Assembly (NCBI RefSeq): GCF_020176715.1
Contig: NZ_JAIVMF010000004.1
Coordinates: 62,001-126,000, forward strand
DNA: 64,000 bases
Source: Stappia stellulata
GTDB lineage: Bacteria; Pseudomonadota; Alphaproteobacteria; Rhizobiales; Stappiaceae
Reading direction: 5' to 3'
A model generated the notes under the pieces. That model did not search any database, was not told the DNA's origin, and saw only the letters and a list, made by a program, of their open reading frames with translations. Of the stretch, positions 44,069 through 52,257 are shown one piece after another. Made by a program: the position numbers and the translations under genes. Positions within the stretch are counted from its first letter, which is position 1, and each line of letters opens with the position of its first letter.

Positions 44069-45031
44069 CTATTTGATCCAGGCGGACCAGCGCGCTTCGT
44101 TCTCGTCTATCCAGTTGGCGACCACGTTTTCGACGGTCTCCCCGTCCAGATCGACCCGGGTGATCAGCGCGCCCATTTCGTCGTTGTCGATGGAGAAGGC
44201 GGAAATCGCCTTGTGGGCGCCGGGCCAGGTGTCCTTGACGCCGGACCAGGCGACCTTCCAGATCGGGCCGCGCGGCTTGCCGCAGTCATAGGCCATGTCC
44301 GGATTGGTGCCCCAGGCTGGATCCTCGTAGCAGGCCTTTTCATAGGCCGGGAACTCTACCCATTCGCCGTCGTATTTCAGCGGCGCCCAATGGGGGGCAT
44401 AGACCCACAGGAGCACCGGCGCCTTGCGCTGGTAGGCGGATTCCAGTTCGGCGAAAAGGGCCGCGTCCGTACCTGCGTGAACCACCTCGAATGGCAGTTC
44501 GAGCGCCTCGACGCGTTCGTCGTCATAGCCGCCCCAGGTCACCGGCGCGCCGAGATAGCGGCCCTTGGGAAGGGTTTCGGCGGTGCCGAAGGCTTCCGCG
44601 CAGGCCTCGCTTTTCAGCGCTTCCCAGTTGGGCAGACCCGGGCAGATCTCCTTCATGTAGGAGGGGTACCACCACTCCTCGATGGCAAACATGCCGCTGT
44701 CGCCGAGGTTCTCGACCTTTCCGGTCGCTGTTGCTTCGTCGAGCGCGTCGCGGCCGGTGGTTTCCCAGATTTCCATGGCGACATGCAGGTCGCCGGTCTT
44801 CAGCCCGGCGAACTGGGCGATGTAGTCCGCCTGGACATATTCGATGTTGTAACCGGCCTTCTTCAGGACCTCGCCCATGATGCGGGTCGAAAGCAGCTGT
44901 CCGGTCCAGTCGTGCAGCGTCAGGCGAATGGGATCGTCGTTTTCCGCTGCAATCGCGGGCGTTCCCGAAAGCGCGGTGGCGACAAGCAGTGTCGACAGCA
45001 GCGCGGCGGCAGGGCGGCGGGCAAAGGTCAT
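44069..45031 (-). CDS. Glycine betaine/choline-type ABC solute-binding protein (OpuAC/ProX family)
   Basis: The 320-residue protein has a signal peptide (ALLSTLLVATALSGTPAIAA) and OpuAC features: LHDWTGQLLSTRIMGEVLKK, GYNIEYVQADYIAQFAGL, MEIWETTGRDALDEA and several Trp residues (EEWWYPSYM, VYAPHWAPLKY) able to form an aromatic box for a quaternary ammonium group. The start follows AAGGGGGACC. It is first in the operon and divergent from a DeoR regulator. Confidence 0.9.
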   Translation of the reverse strand: MTFARRPAAALLSTLLVATALSGTPAIAAENDDPIRLTLHDWTGQLLSTRIMGEVLKKAGYNIEYVQADYIAQFAGLKTGDLHVAMEIWETTGRDALDEATATGKVENLGDSGMFAIEEWWYPSYMKEICPGLPNWEALKSEACAEAFGTAETLPKGRYLGAPVTWGGYDDERVEALELPFEVVHAGTDAALFAELESAYQRKAPVLLWVYAPHWAPLKYDGEWVEFPAYEKACYEDPAWGTNPDMAYDCGKPRGPIWKVAWSGVKDTWPGAHKAISAFSIDNDEMGALITRVDLDGETVENVVANWIDENEARWSAWIK

Positions 45032-45271
45032 GGCGGGTCCCCCTTGAAATGACCGTCTGGAAGGCGGTGCCCGTCCCTGCGGCCTTCTGGCGTGGCCTTC
45101 TTGCGGGATCTTTCAGCAACCGACACCGGATCGTCGCATTCGTTTCATTTCGCTGTCAATTATTTTGAGGTAATTTTTTGGCTTTAAATGCTTTGAATGT
45201 GGTTATTATGTTGTTTATCTCCTTAAAAGCCACAAATCGGGCATGGAAACCAAATCGCTGTCGAGGCCGTC
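45032..45271. promoter_or_regulatory. Divergent promoter region, betaine-type ABC operon / DeoR gene
   Basis: The 240-bp gap has an AT-rich core at about 45155-45240. TTCGTTTCATTTCG (45137-45150) contains TTCGTTTC-like repeats of the kind DeoR/GlpR proteins often bind. No perfect palindrome is seen. Confidence 0.45.
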
Positions 45272-46045
45272 ATGAGCTTTGGAAAACGTCAGATGAAGAT
45301 CCTGGAGCGGGCGCGGCAGGCGGGCAGCGCGCGTATCGGCGATCTCGCGGTCGAGCTTGGCGTGTCGCTGGAAACCATCCGCCGAGACATTCGTCCGCTG
45401 GTGGAGGCGGGGGACCTGCTGAAGTCGCACGGGTTCGTCAGCCTGGCACGTCAGGACGCGGAGGCGCCCTTCGAACGGCGCATGCGCGAGAATCTTCCGG
45501 CCAAACAGGCGATCGCGCGCCATGTCGCCGCTGGCATCGAGGACGGCGACAGCGTGATGATGGACACCGGCACGACGACGAGCGTGCTGGCGCGCGAGCT
45601 GCGCGGCAAGGCCGGGCTCACGGTCGTCACCAATTCCTCCGACGTCGCCCGGACGCTTGCGACCGTCAACGGTAACCGGGTCTATATGGCCGGCGGCGAG
45701 TTGCACGGCGACAATGGCGGAGCTTTCGGGCGCTCGGCCATCGAGTTCATCACCTCCTTCCGGGTGCGCCATGTGATCATCTCGATCTCCGCCGTCGATC
45801 CGGTCGGCGGGCTGATGGACTACCAGCTGGCGGAAGCCGATTTCGCCCGCACGGCGCTCAGGTGCGGCGAGACCTCCAGCGTCATCACCGACCACACGAA
45901 GTTCGACCGTCGGGCGCTGGTGCGTGTCGCCGGCTTTTCCGAGATCGACCGGATCGTCACCGACGCGCCGCCGCCTCCGGCCATTGCCGAGCGGCTGCAG
46001 GAAGCCGGCACCCGGCTTGAGATCGCGTCGGCGCTGCCGATTTAG
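45272..46045 (+). CDS. DeoR/GlpR family transcriptional regulator
   Basis: The 257-residue protein has a DeoR helix-turn-helix (IGDLAVELGVSLETIRRDIR) and the sensor domain motif MMDTGTTTSVLAREL with VITDHTKFDRRALVRVA. It is divergent from the betaine-type ABC operon. DeoR proteins usually sense phosphorylated ligands; the choline-kinase-like gene in that operon could make one. That link is inference. Confidence 0.9.
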   Translation: MSFGKRQMKILERARQAGSARIGDLAVELGVSLETIRRDIRPLVEAGDLLKSHGFVSLARQDAEAPFERRMRENLPAKQAIARHVAAGIEDGDSVMMDTGTTTSVLARELRGKAGLTVVTNSSDVARTLATVNGNRVYMAGGELHGDNGGAFGRSAIEFITSFRVRHVIISISAVDPVGGLMDYQLAEADFARTALRCGETSSVITDHTKFDRRALVRVAGFSEIDRIVTDAPPPPAIAERLQEAGTRLEIASALPI

Positions 46046-46121
46046 GCAAGGCATTTGTTGCCAGTGGGTTGAAGGTCTTTTCCGGGACCTGAAAAAGCCT
46101 CCCTCACTCGACCGCGGGACA

Positions 46122-46160
46122 AATTATGGCTATGAAACCGGTCATTGCGGTTCCATAATT
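46122..46160. promoter_or_regulatory. Nested inverted repeat before the IclR gene
   Basis: AATTATGG (46122-46129) pairs with CCATAATT (46153-46160), and inside it AACCG (46136-46140) pairs with CGGTT (46148-46152). It lies 27 bp before the start codon and is a likely autoregulatory site. Confidence 0.55.
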
Positions 46161-46186
46161 CTATTTTATTTGTGAGGGAGTTGCGG

Positions 46187-46990
46187 GTGGGGCAGGAAGC
46201 CACGACAAAGCCGCGTGCGCCACGTGGCGTGCAGTCGATCGAAACCGGCGGCGCCATACTCATGGCCCTGGCGCAGGCCGGCGGTCCGCTGAAGTTGCGC
46301 GACCTTGCCGAAACGCTCGGCATGGCGGCGGCGCAGCTGCATCCCTATCTCGTCAGCTTTCGCAATATCAACATGGTGGAGCAGACGGAGACCGGCCAGT
46401 ATCAGCTCGGCCCCTTCGCGCTGCGGCTCGGCCTGACGCGGCTGCGCAACCAGAACGCCTACCGGGAGACGATCCGCCGCGTTCCCGATCTCGCCGACGA
46501 GCTCGGGCTGATGGTCGCGATCAGCGTCTGGGGTCTGCACGGGCCGACGATCGTCTATATCGCGGAATCGACGGCGCGCATTCACTCTAACGTCGCGGTC
46601 GGCGGCACCTTCATGATGACGGCGACGGCAACCGGCAAGGTGTTTTCCGCCTTCCAGCCGCTGTCCACCACCGAGCCGCTGGTGCGCGCGGAACTCTCCG
46701 GCGCGCAGCCGCCGCTCTATACGATACCCGCCGTTGACGAGGAGGCCTATCGCGCCGATGTGCGTGATGCCGCGAAGGTCGGCTATTCGATCACAAGGGA
46801 CGCACCGATCCCGGGCGTCAGCGCCATTGCCGCGCCGGTGTTCGACCACACCGGCACGATCCAGCTGGCGGTGACCATCATCGGCCCCACCAACTACATC
46901 GACCTATCGCGCGACGGCGCGACGCTCGACCGGCTGATCACCTTCACGAAGGCGCTGTCCAGCGATCTCGGCCATATCGAAGACGCCTGA
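46187..46990 (+). CDS. IclR family transcriptional regulator
   Basis: The 267-residue protein has an IclR winged helix (LKLRDLAETLGMAAAQLHPY) and effector domain (NVAVGGTFMMTATATGKVF, SAIAAPVFDHTGTIQLAVTI). The start is GTG 46187 behind GAGGGAG; an earlier in-frame ATG lies in the palindrome. Its 3' end overlaps the 3' end of the convergent EamA gene by 47 bp. It probably regulates the oxidoreductase/TRAP block that follows. Confidence 0.88.
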   Translation: MGQEATTKPRAPRGVQSIETGGAILMALAQAGGPLKLRDLAETLGMAAAQLHPYLVSFRNINMVEQTETGQYQLGPFALRLGLTRLRNQNAYRETIRRVPDLADELGLMVAISVWGLHGPTIVYIAESTARIHSNVAVGGTFMMTATATGKVFSAFQPLSTTEPLVRAELSGAQPPLYTIPAVDEEAYRADVRDAAKVGYSITRDAPIPGVSAIAAPVFDHTGTIQLAVTIIGPTNYIDLSRDGATLDRLITFTKALSSDLGHIEDA

Positions 46991-47906
46991 CGAGCGCGGC
47001 GAAGCCGTCGAGCGACAGGATCAGGCCGAAGGCAGCGATACCGACGCCGAGCAACTGGACCGCATTCGGCCAGATGCCGGCGTAGGGGATGGCGATGAGC
47101 ACGGCGAGCGGCGGCACGATTGCCGGGAACAGGCCGGCGAGGCCGGGACCGAGCCGGGCGATGGAGGCGGCATAGACGACGATGGCGACAGAGCCGCCGA
47201 GAAACCCCTGGTAAAACAGCTGCTCGGCCCATTGCGCGGCAGTGGCGCTCGCGGGCGTGACCGCGATCAGATAGACCGGCAGGCAGACCAGCGTCGTCAG
47301 CACCGAGATCGTGCCGATGGCCTCGATCGCCGGGATCCGCCAGCGCCCGACGAGATAGGTGAACAGCCCCCAGAGCGTCCCCGATCCGAGGAAGCACAGG
47401 TCGCCGACGAGGGTCGCGACATCGGGGTCCTTCGACGGCGGCTGTTCGAGCGCGATGGCGATGAGGCCGGCGATCAGCACGGCGATGCCGACCTTGCGGT
47501 GGCGCGGCAGCCGCGCCCCGTCGAACACAACCGGCAGCAGGTTGGCGATGATCATCGTCATGCCGGGAGAGATCACCACCGCATGGGCGAGCGGGGCGAT
47601 GCCGTAGCCGGTGTTGATCAGGAAGGCGAAGGGCGGGCCGATGGCAACGCTGAGGAGCAGGAGCCGCGGCAGCGTCATGCCGGCCGAGATCCGTCCGTGC
47701 CGCAGGAGCAGCACGGGCAGAAGCAGGGCGCCCGCGCCGGCGTAGCGCAGGATCCCCAGATCGGCGCTGGAGAAGCCATCGGCGCGGCCGATGTCGACGC
47801 CGATGTTGTAGATTGCCCAGATGAGTGCCGCGGCAAGGCCGAGGAGAACGCCTTCGACAAGGCGCCTCCCCGGGGTTTGCGCCACGGCGGGCGTCGCGTC
47901 ACTCAC
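46944..47906 (-). CDS. EamA/DMT superfamily transporter
   Basis: The 320-residue protein has ten hydrophobic helices in two repeats, beginning LLGLAAALIWAIYNIGVDIG, with a second copy around GDLCFLGSGTLWGLFTYLVG. EamA proteins export or exchange small metabolites. It uses a GTG start overlapping the flavoprotein stop (GTGA), so it is translationally coupled to that gene. Confidence 0.88.
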   Translation of the reverse strand: MSDATPAVAQTPGRRLVEGVLLGLAAALIWAIYNIGVDIGRADGFSSADLGILRYAGAGALLLPVLLLRHGRISAGMTLPRLLLLSVAIGPPFAFLINTGYGIAPLAHAVVISPGMTMIIANLLPVVFDGARLPRHRKVGIAVLIAGLIAIALEQPPSKDPDVATLVGDLCFLGSGTLWGLFTYLVGRWRIPAIEAIGTISVLTTLVCLPVYLIAVTPASATAAQWAEQLFYQGFLGGSVAIVVYAASIARLGPGLAGLFPAIVPPLAVLIAIPYAGIWPNAVQLLGVGIAAFGLILSLDGFAALVRRLRYGRDRWTAPS

Positions 47907-49603
47907 GAATTGGCGCCGGACATATGCCTTGCGGCGATATAGCCGAAGGTGATCGCCGGGCCGAGCGTGATGCCGCCGCCGGGATAATTGCCCCCCATGA
48001 TGGAGAGCGCGTCGTTGCCGGCCGCATAGAGCCCGCCGATCGGCTGGCCGTCTTCGCCAAGCACGCGGGCGTTTTCATCGCAGCGCAGCCCGGCGAAGGT
48101 GCCAAGGTCGCCGATCACCAGCTTCACCGCATAGAACGGACCCTTTTCCACCGGCGCGACGCAGGGGTTGGGGCCGTGCTCGGGATCGCCGAGCGAGCGG
48201 TTGTAGGACGTCGAGCCCTTGTGGAACTCCGGATCCTCGCCCTTGCGCGCATGTTCGTTGAAGGTCGCGACGGTGCGTTCCAGCTGGGCGCCATCAACGC
48301 CGATCTGTTCGGCAAGTTCGCTCAGCGTGCGGCCCTCGAACAGATAGCCGGAGCGGATGTGGCCCCGATAAGGCACCGGCGACGGCTTGACGAAGCCGAG
48401 GCCATAGGTGCGCAGCGTCTTGTGGTCGGCGATGAAATAGGCGCAGATCTCCCCGCCTTCCTTGGTGCAGGCCTTCATCATCGCCTGGCAGAAGTCGTGA
48501 TAGGAATCCGCCTCGTTGACGAAACGCTTGCCGGAGCGCGTCACCGCGATGACGCCGGGCTTGGAGCGATCGACGAAATGCGGGAAGACGCCGAGCGTGC
48601 CGTCGCGCTTGGGCGGGCGCGACACCGGCACCCAGGCGGCGTCGTTCGGCAGGCCGTCCTTGATCGCGGCGCCGGCGGCCGAGCCGAGGCGCAGGCCGTC
48701 GCCGGTGTTGCCCGGAGGCGCCGGCGAGACGTGCTCGTGGCCGCTCGGGGCATGCGGGAACAATTCCTTGCGCCGCACCGCGTCCTGCGGAAAACCACCG
48801 GCGGCCAGCACCACGCCCTTGCGCGCCTCGATCTCGACGCGACCCTCGGCCGTGTCGACGATGGCGCCGGTCACCTTGCCGGTCTCGTCGCGCAGCAGTT
48901 CCTTGACCGCGGCGCGCGTCCAGATCGGCACGTTCTTGTCGAAGCAGGACTTGGCAAGGCGGGCGACCAGCGCGTTGCCGTTCATCAGCCGCATCGGCCG
49001 GCCGTAGAAGGCCATGTCGCGCAGGAACTTGAGGAAGAGCTTCGCGACATAGAACGCCGAGATCGGCGACTTGGTGACCTTGAAGAAATGCAGCAGCTCC
49101 TTGCCCGAGCCGATCATCATGCCGAGGAAGGTGATTTCGGCGAGCGGCGGGCGCAGGCGCTTGATCTCGTCCTTGATCTCGCGCCCGTCGAAGGGACGGG
49201 CGACGATCGAGCGTCCGCCCGGCATGCCGCCCGGCGCGTCCGGATGATAGTCGGCGAAGGTCGGACCGAGGTCGAACTGCAGCGCGGTGTTCTGCTCGAA
49301 GAACTCCACCGCCTTCGGGCCGGCCTCCAGAAAGGCGTCGACGCGCGCGGCATCGAAGTGCTCGCCGGCTTCATGCTCGAGATAGCGGCGGGCCTTTTCG
49401 GGGCTGTCCTCCACGCCGGCGCGCTTGGCCGGCGCGTTGCAGGGGATCCACATCCAGCCACCGGAGCGCGCGCTGGTGCCGCCGAAGACGGGTTCCTTCT
49501 CGACGACCAGAACATCGAGGCGCCGGTGGGCCGCGGAGACCGCGCTGGCCAGTCCGCCCGCGCCCGATCCAACGACCAGAACATCGCAAATGTGCTTTTT
49601 CAT
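47903..49603 (-). CDS. FAD-dependent oxidoreductase, fumarate reductase/3-ketosteroid dehydrogenase type
   Basis: The 566-residue flavoprotein has an N-terminal VLVVGSGAGGLASAVSAA, GGTSARSGGWMWIP, and C-terminal GLYAAGNDALSIMGGNYPGGG, the layout of FAD_binding_2 dehydrogenases such as ketosteroid 1-dehydrogenase and fumarate reductase. The Tyr-Gly-rich C-terminus fits the ketosteroid group, but the substrate is unknown. The start follows GAAGGAAAC. It is in an operon with an SDR and an EamA transporter, divergent from a TRAP importer, so it likely oxidises a TRAP-imported acid. Confidence 0.88.
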   Translation of the reverse strand: MKKHICDVLVVGSGAGGLASAVSAAHRRLDVLVVEKEPVFGGTSARSGGWMWIPCNAPAKRAGVEDSPEKARRYLEHEAGEHFDAARVDAFLEAGPKAVEFFEQNTALQFDLGPTFADYHPDAPGGMPGGRSIVARPFDGREIKDEIKRLRPPLAEITFLGMMIGSGKELLHFFKVTKSPISAFYVAKLFLKFLRDMAFYGRPMRLMNGNALVARLAKSCFDKNVPIWTRAAVKELLRDETGKVTGAIVDTAEGRVEIEARKGVVLAAGGFPQDAVRRKELFPHAPSGHEHVSPAPPGNTGDGLRLGSAAGAAIKDGLPNDAAWVPVSRPPKRDGTLGVFPHFVDRSKPGVIAVTRSGKRFVNEADSYHDFCQAMMKACTKEGGEICAYFIADHKTLRTYGLGFVKPSPVPYRGHIRSGYLFEGRTLSELAEQIGVDGAQLERTVATFNEHARKGEDPEFHKGSTSYNRSLGDPEHGPNPCVAPVEKGPFYAVKLVIGDLGTFAGLRCDENARVLGEDGQPIGGLYAAGNDALSIMGGNYPGGGITLGPAITFGYIAARHMSGANS

Positions 49604-49633
49604 CTCATGTTTCCTTCAGGCAAGAACGGGGAG

Positions 49634-50386
49634 CTAGGCCGCGAGATAGCCGCCATCGACGGGCAGGATGGCGCCCGTGACGTAGCTCGACATGTCGGAG
49701 GCGAGGAACAGGACCGGGCCGACGAGTTCCTCCGGCTGGCCGGTGCGCGCCATTGGCGTATGGGCCATGAAGCGGGCGATTGCCGCCTCGTTGGCGCGGG
49801 TCGTGGTGGTCATCGGCGTGTCGATCACGCCCGGCGCGATGGCGTTGACGCGCACGCCCCTGGGGGCGAATTCATGGGCGAGCGCCTTGGTGAACTGGGC
49901 GATGGCGCCCTTGCTGGCGACATAGGCGGCGATGCCCGGCCCGGCGGTCTGCGACATGATCGAGGCCACGTTGACGATTCGTCCGGCGGTGGCCTCGAGC
50001 TGGCTTGCAAAGGCCAGCACCATGTTGCGGGTGCCGTCGACATTGACGCGGAAGGTCGCGTCCCAGCCCTCCGCGAACCCGGGATCGTCCAACGGCTGGC
50101 GGCGGATGATGCCGGCGTTGTTGACCAGGATGGAGGCTGCGCCCAGCTCGCCTTCGACGCGGGCCGCGAAGGCTCCGGCCGCGGCATGGTCGGAGACGTC
50201 GCAAATGTCCGCCAATGCCTTTCCGCCGGCTGCGCGAATCGCTTCTGCCGTGTCTTCGGCCCGTTCCCGGTCGACATCGCAGAGCGCCACACGGGCGCCG
50301 GCGCAGGCCAGACCAAGGGCGATCGCGCGGCCGTTTCCCTGGCCTGCGCCGGTCACGACCGCGACCGAACCGCTCACACCAATCAT
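49634..50386 (-). CDS. Short-chain dehydrogenase/reductase (SDR)
   Basis: The 250-residue protein is a classical SDR: cofactor motif VVTGAGQGNGRAIAL, DVxD (LCDVDRER, favouring NAD), NNAG, catalytic Ser in VASIMSQTAG, YVASK (Tyr and Lys) and a C-terminal DGGYLAA. It interconverts an alcohol and a ketone. The ATG at 50386 follows GGAGGACGCG. It is first in the operon with the flavoprotein and EamA gene. Confidence 0.92.
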   Translation of the reverse strand: MIGVSGSVAVVTGAGQGNGRAIALGLACAGARVALCDVDRERAEDTAEAIRAAGGKALADICDVSDHAAAGAFAARVEGELGAASILVNNAGIIRRQPLDDPGFAEGWDATFRVNVDGTRNMVLAFASQLEATAGRIVNVASIMSQTAGPGIAAYVASKGAIAQFTKALAHEFAPRGVRVNAIAPGVIDTPMTTTTRANEAAIARFMAHTPMARTGQPEELVGPVLFLASDMSSYVTGAILPVDGGYLAA

Positions 50387-50400
50387 CGCGTCCTCCACAA

Positions 50401-50417
50401 ATTAGTATATTGCTAAT
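50401..50417. promoter_or_regulatory. Operator candidate between the SDR and second TRAP operons
   Basis: ATTAG (50401-50405) and CTAAT (50413-50417) flank TATATTG in the AT-rich centre of a 189-bp divergent region. It would allow joint control of both operons. Confidence 0.5.
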
Positions 50418-50575
50418 CCGTTTGATTATAGATAATACTCGGACAGGGCAAGCGGCTGATTGGGAAAGCCGGGCGGCCCGCCACGTCGCCGTATCGAAGC
50501 GGATGGCGCGCGAAATGCGTTGAGAAACCGGCGCAGAGAATGCGTTCGAAACGGACGCCAGAAAGGGAGGACTTC

Positions 50576-51607
50576 ATGAAAGCTCGGCTTATGTCCGCAG
50601 CACTTGCGGCAACGATGCTCACCGCGGCCCCGGCCGTCGCCGACAGCTACGACCTGCAAAGCGTGTTCGGCCTTCAGGTGCCGTCAATTGGCCCGAGCCC
50701 GGTCAAATGGGCGGAGCGCGTGAAGCTCATGACCAATGGCGAGATCGACATCAAGGTGCATGGCGCCGGCGATTTCGTGCCGCCCTTCGAGGTGTTCGGC
50801 GCGGTCAGCACCGGCGCGATCCCGATGGGCTTCGACTGGATCGGCTATTGGGCAAGCACCATTCCGGTCGCCAACCTGATCGGCTCCATGCCGTTCGGCC
50901 CGACGCCGGAAGTCGCCAACGCATGGATGTTCGAAGGCGGCGGCCTCGAGATCATCCAGAAGGCCTACGACCCGCATGGCGTGAAGGTGATCCCCTGCCA
51001 CCTGGTGGTGCCGGAAGCGGGCGGCTGGTTCAACAAGGACATCGAGACGGTCGAGGACTTCAAGGGCCTCAACATGCGCATCGCCGGCCTCGGCGGCAAG
51101 GCGCTGGCCCGTCTCGGCGCCAACACCCAGCTGGTTCCGGCCGGCGAGATCTTCGTGTCGCTGGAAACCGGCCGCATCGACGCGACCGAGTTTTCCGCGC
51201 CGCAGCTCGACCTCGGCTTCGGCTTCCAGAAGGTTGCCAAGAACTACTACTTCCCGGGCTGGCACCAGCCGTCGAGCTGGGATTCCATCATCATCAACAT
51301 GGATGTGTGGAACGGCTTTTCCGAAGACCAGCAGACCATCATGGTCGAGGCCTGCCGCGCCAACATCGCCTATAACCTTGGCGACCAGATCCACCAGCAG
51401 GCCGAGGCGATCGCCGCGATCCGCGAGGCCGGCGTCGAGATCAAGCGCTTCCCCGATCCGGTGCTCGCCGAACTGCGGGCGGCGTCGCGCGCGGTGATGG
51501 ACGAGGAAGCGGAGAAGGATCCGATCTTCAAAGAAGCCTATGAATCGCTTAACGCCTACGTCGAGCGGGTCGGCGAATGGGGCGAGCTTCAGGCTCTGCC
51601 GCGCTGA
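50576..51607 (+). CDS. TRAP transporter solute-binding protein, DctP family
   Basis: The 343-residue protein has a signal peptide (MKARLMSAALAATMLTAAPA, cleavage after VA) and resembles the DctP subgroup with FVPPFEVFGAVSTGAIPMGF, GGWFNKDIETVEDFKGLNMR and the GIDATEFSAP-type RIDATEFSAPQLDLGFGF. This form often binds 2-oxo acids (TakP-like), with the Glu/Thr pair near the ligand. The start follows GGGAGGACTTC. A hairpin separates it from dctQ. Confidence 0.9.
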   Translation: MKARLMSAALAATMLTAAPAVADSYDLQSVFGLQVPSIGPSPVKWAERVKLMTNGEIDIKVHGAGDFVPPFEVFGAVSTGAIPMGFDWIGYWASTIPVANLIGSMPFGPTPEVANAWMFEGGGLEIIQKAYDPHGVKVIPCHLVVPEAGGWFNKDIETVEDFKGLNMRIAGLGGKALARLGANTQLVPAGEIFVSLETGRIDATEFSAPQLDLGFGFQKVAKNYYFPGWHQPSSWDSIIINMDVWNGFSEDQQTIMVEACRANIAYNLGDQIHQQAEAIAAIREAGVEIKRFPDPVLAELRAASRAVMDEEAEKDPIFKEAYESLNAYVERVGEWGELQALPR

Positions 51608-51630
51608 GCCGGTAGACTTTGACATCGGTG

Positions 51631-51654
51631 GGCGGCTCCCGTACGGGGGCCGCC
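51631..51654 (+). terminator. Hairpin between dctP and dctQ
   Basis: GGCGGCTCCCG (51631-51641) pairs with CGGGGGCCGCC (51644-51654) with one G-U pair. It lies in the 74-bp gap after dctP and is likely a stabilising or attenuating stem. Confidence 0.65.
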
Positions 51655-51681
51655 TGTCGATTTGGATCGGGGAGCTTGGGC

Positions 51682-52257
51682 GTGAAACGGCTTGGTGAAA
51701 CGGTGGGGAGCCTGTGCGCGCTTCCCGGAATGATCGTGGGGTGGCTGATCCTGCCGCTGATCGTGTCGGTGTGCCTCGGGGTGGTCGCCGCGCAGCTCGG
51801 GATCAACCAGCTTATCGATTGGGAGGGCAGCGTGCCCTTCTTCGACGAGGCGCTGACCGTCAACAGCATGCTCGACCTGCAGTGGCACATCTTCGCCATG
51901 GTGGTGCTCTTCGGCGGCGTCTACGCCTATCGCGACCGCGAGCATGTCAGCGTCGACTTCCTGGCCGCGCATTTCTCCAAGCGGCGCAAGGCCTGGGTCG
52001 ACATGCTGTGCGACCTGTTCTTCCTGCTTCCCTTCTGCGCGATCGTCGTCTGGTTCGGCACCAAGTTCGCCTATCGCGCCTATCTCACCGGCGAAGGCTC
52101 CACCTACGGCGGCATGATCGACCGCTGGTTCGTGAAGGCCTGCATTCCGGCCGGTTTCCTGCTGCTTGGCACGGCCGCGCTTGCGCGGATCCTGTCGACG
52201 GCCGCCTTCCTCTTCGGCCCACGGGCAGCAGATGACGAGACGAGGCCCGCGCAATGA
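51682..52257 (+). CDS. TRAP transporter small permease, DctQ family
   Basis: The 191-residue protein has four helices with LQWHIFAMVVLFGGVYAYRD and REHVSVDFLAAHFSKRRKAW, typical of DctQ. GTG 51682 behind GGGGAG is the chosen start. It is longer than the first DctQ in the window because of an extended loop between helices 3 and 4. It overlaps dctM by 4 bp (ATGA). Confidence 0.9.
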   Translation: MKRLGETVGSLCALPGMIVGWLILPLIVSVCLGVVAAQLGINQLIDWEGSVPFFDEALTVNSMLDLQWHIFAMVVLFGGVYAYRDREHVSVDFLAAHFSKRRKAWVDMLCDLFFLLPFCAIVVWFGTKFAYRAYLTGEGSTYGGMIDRWFVKACIPAGFLLLGTAALARILSTAAFLFGPRAADDETRPAQ

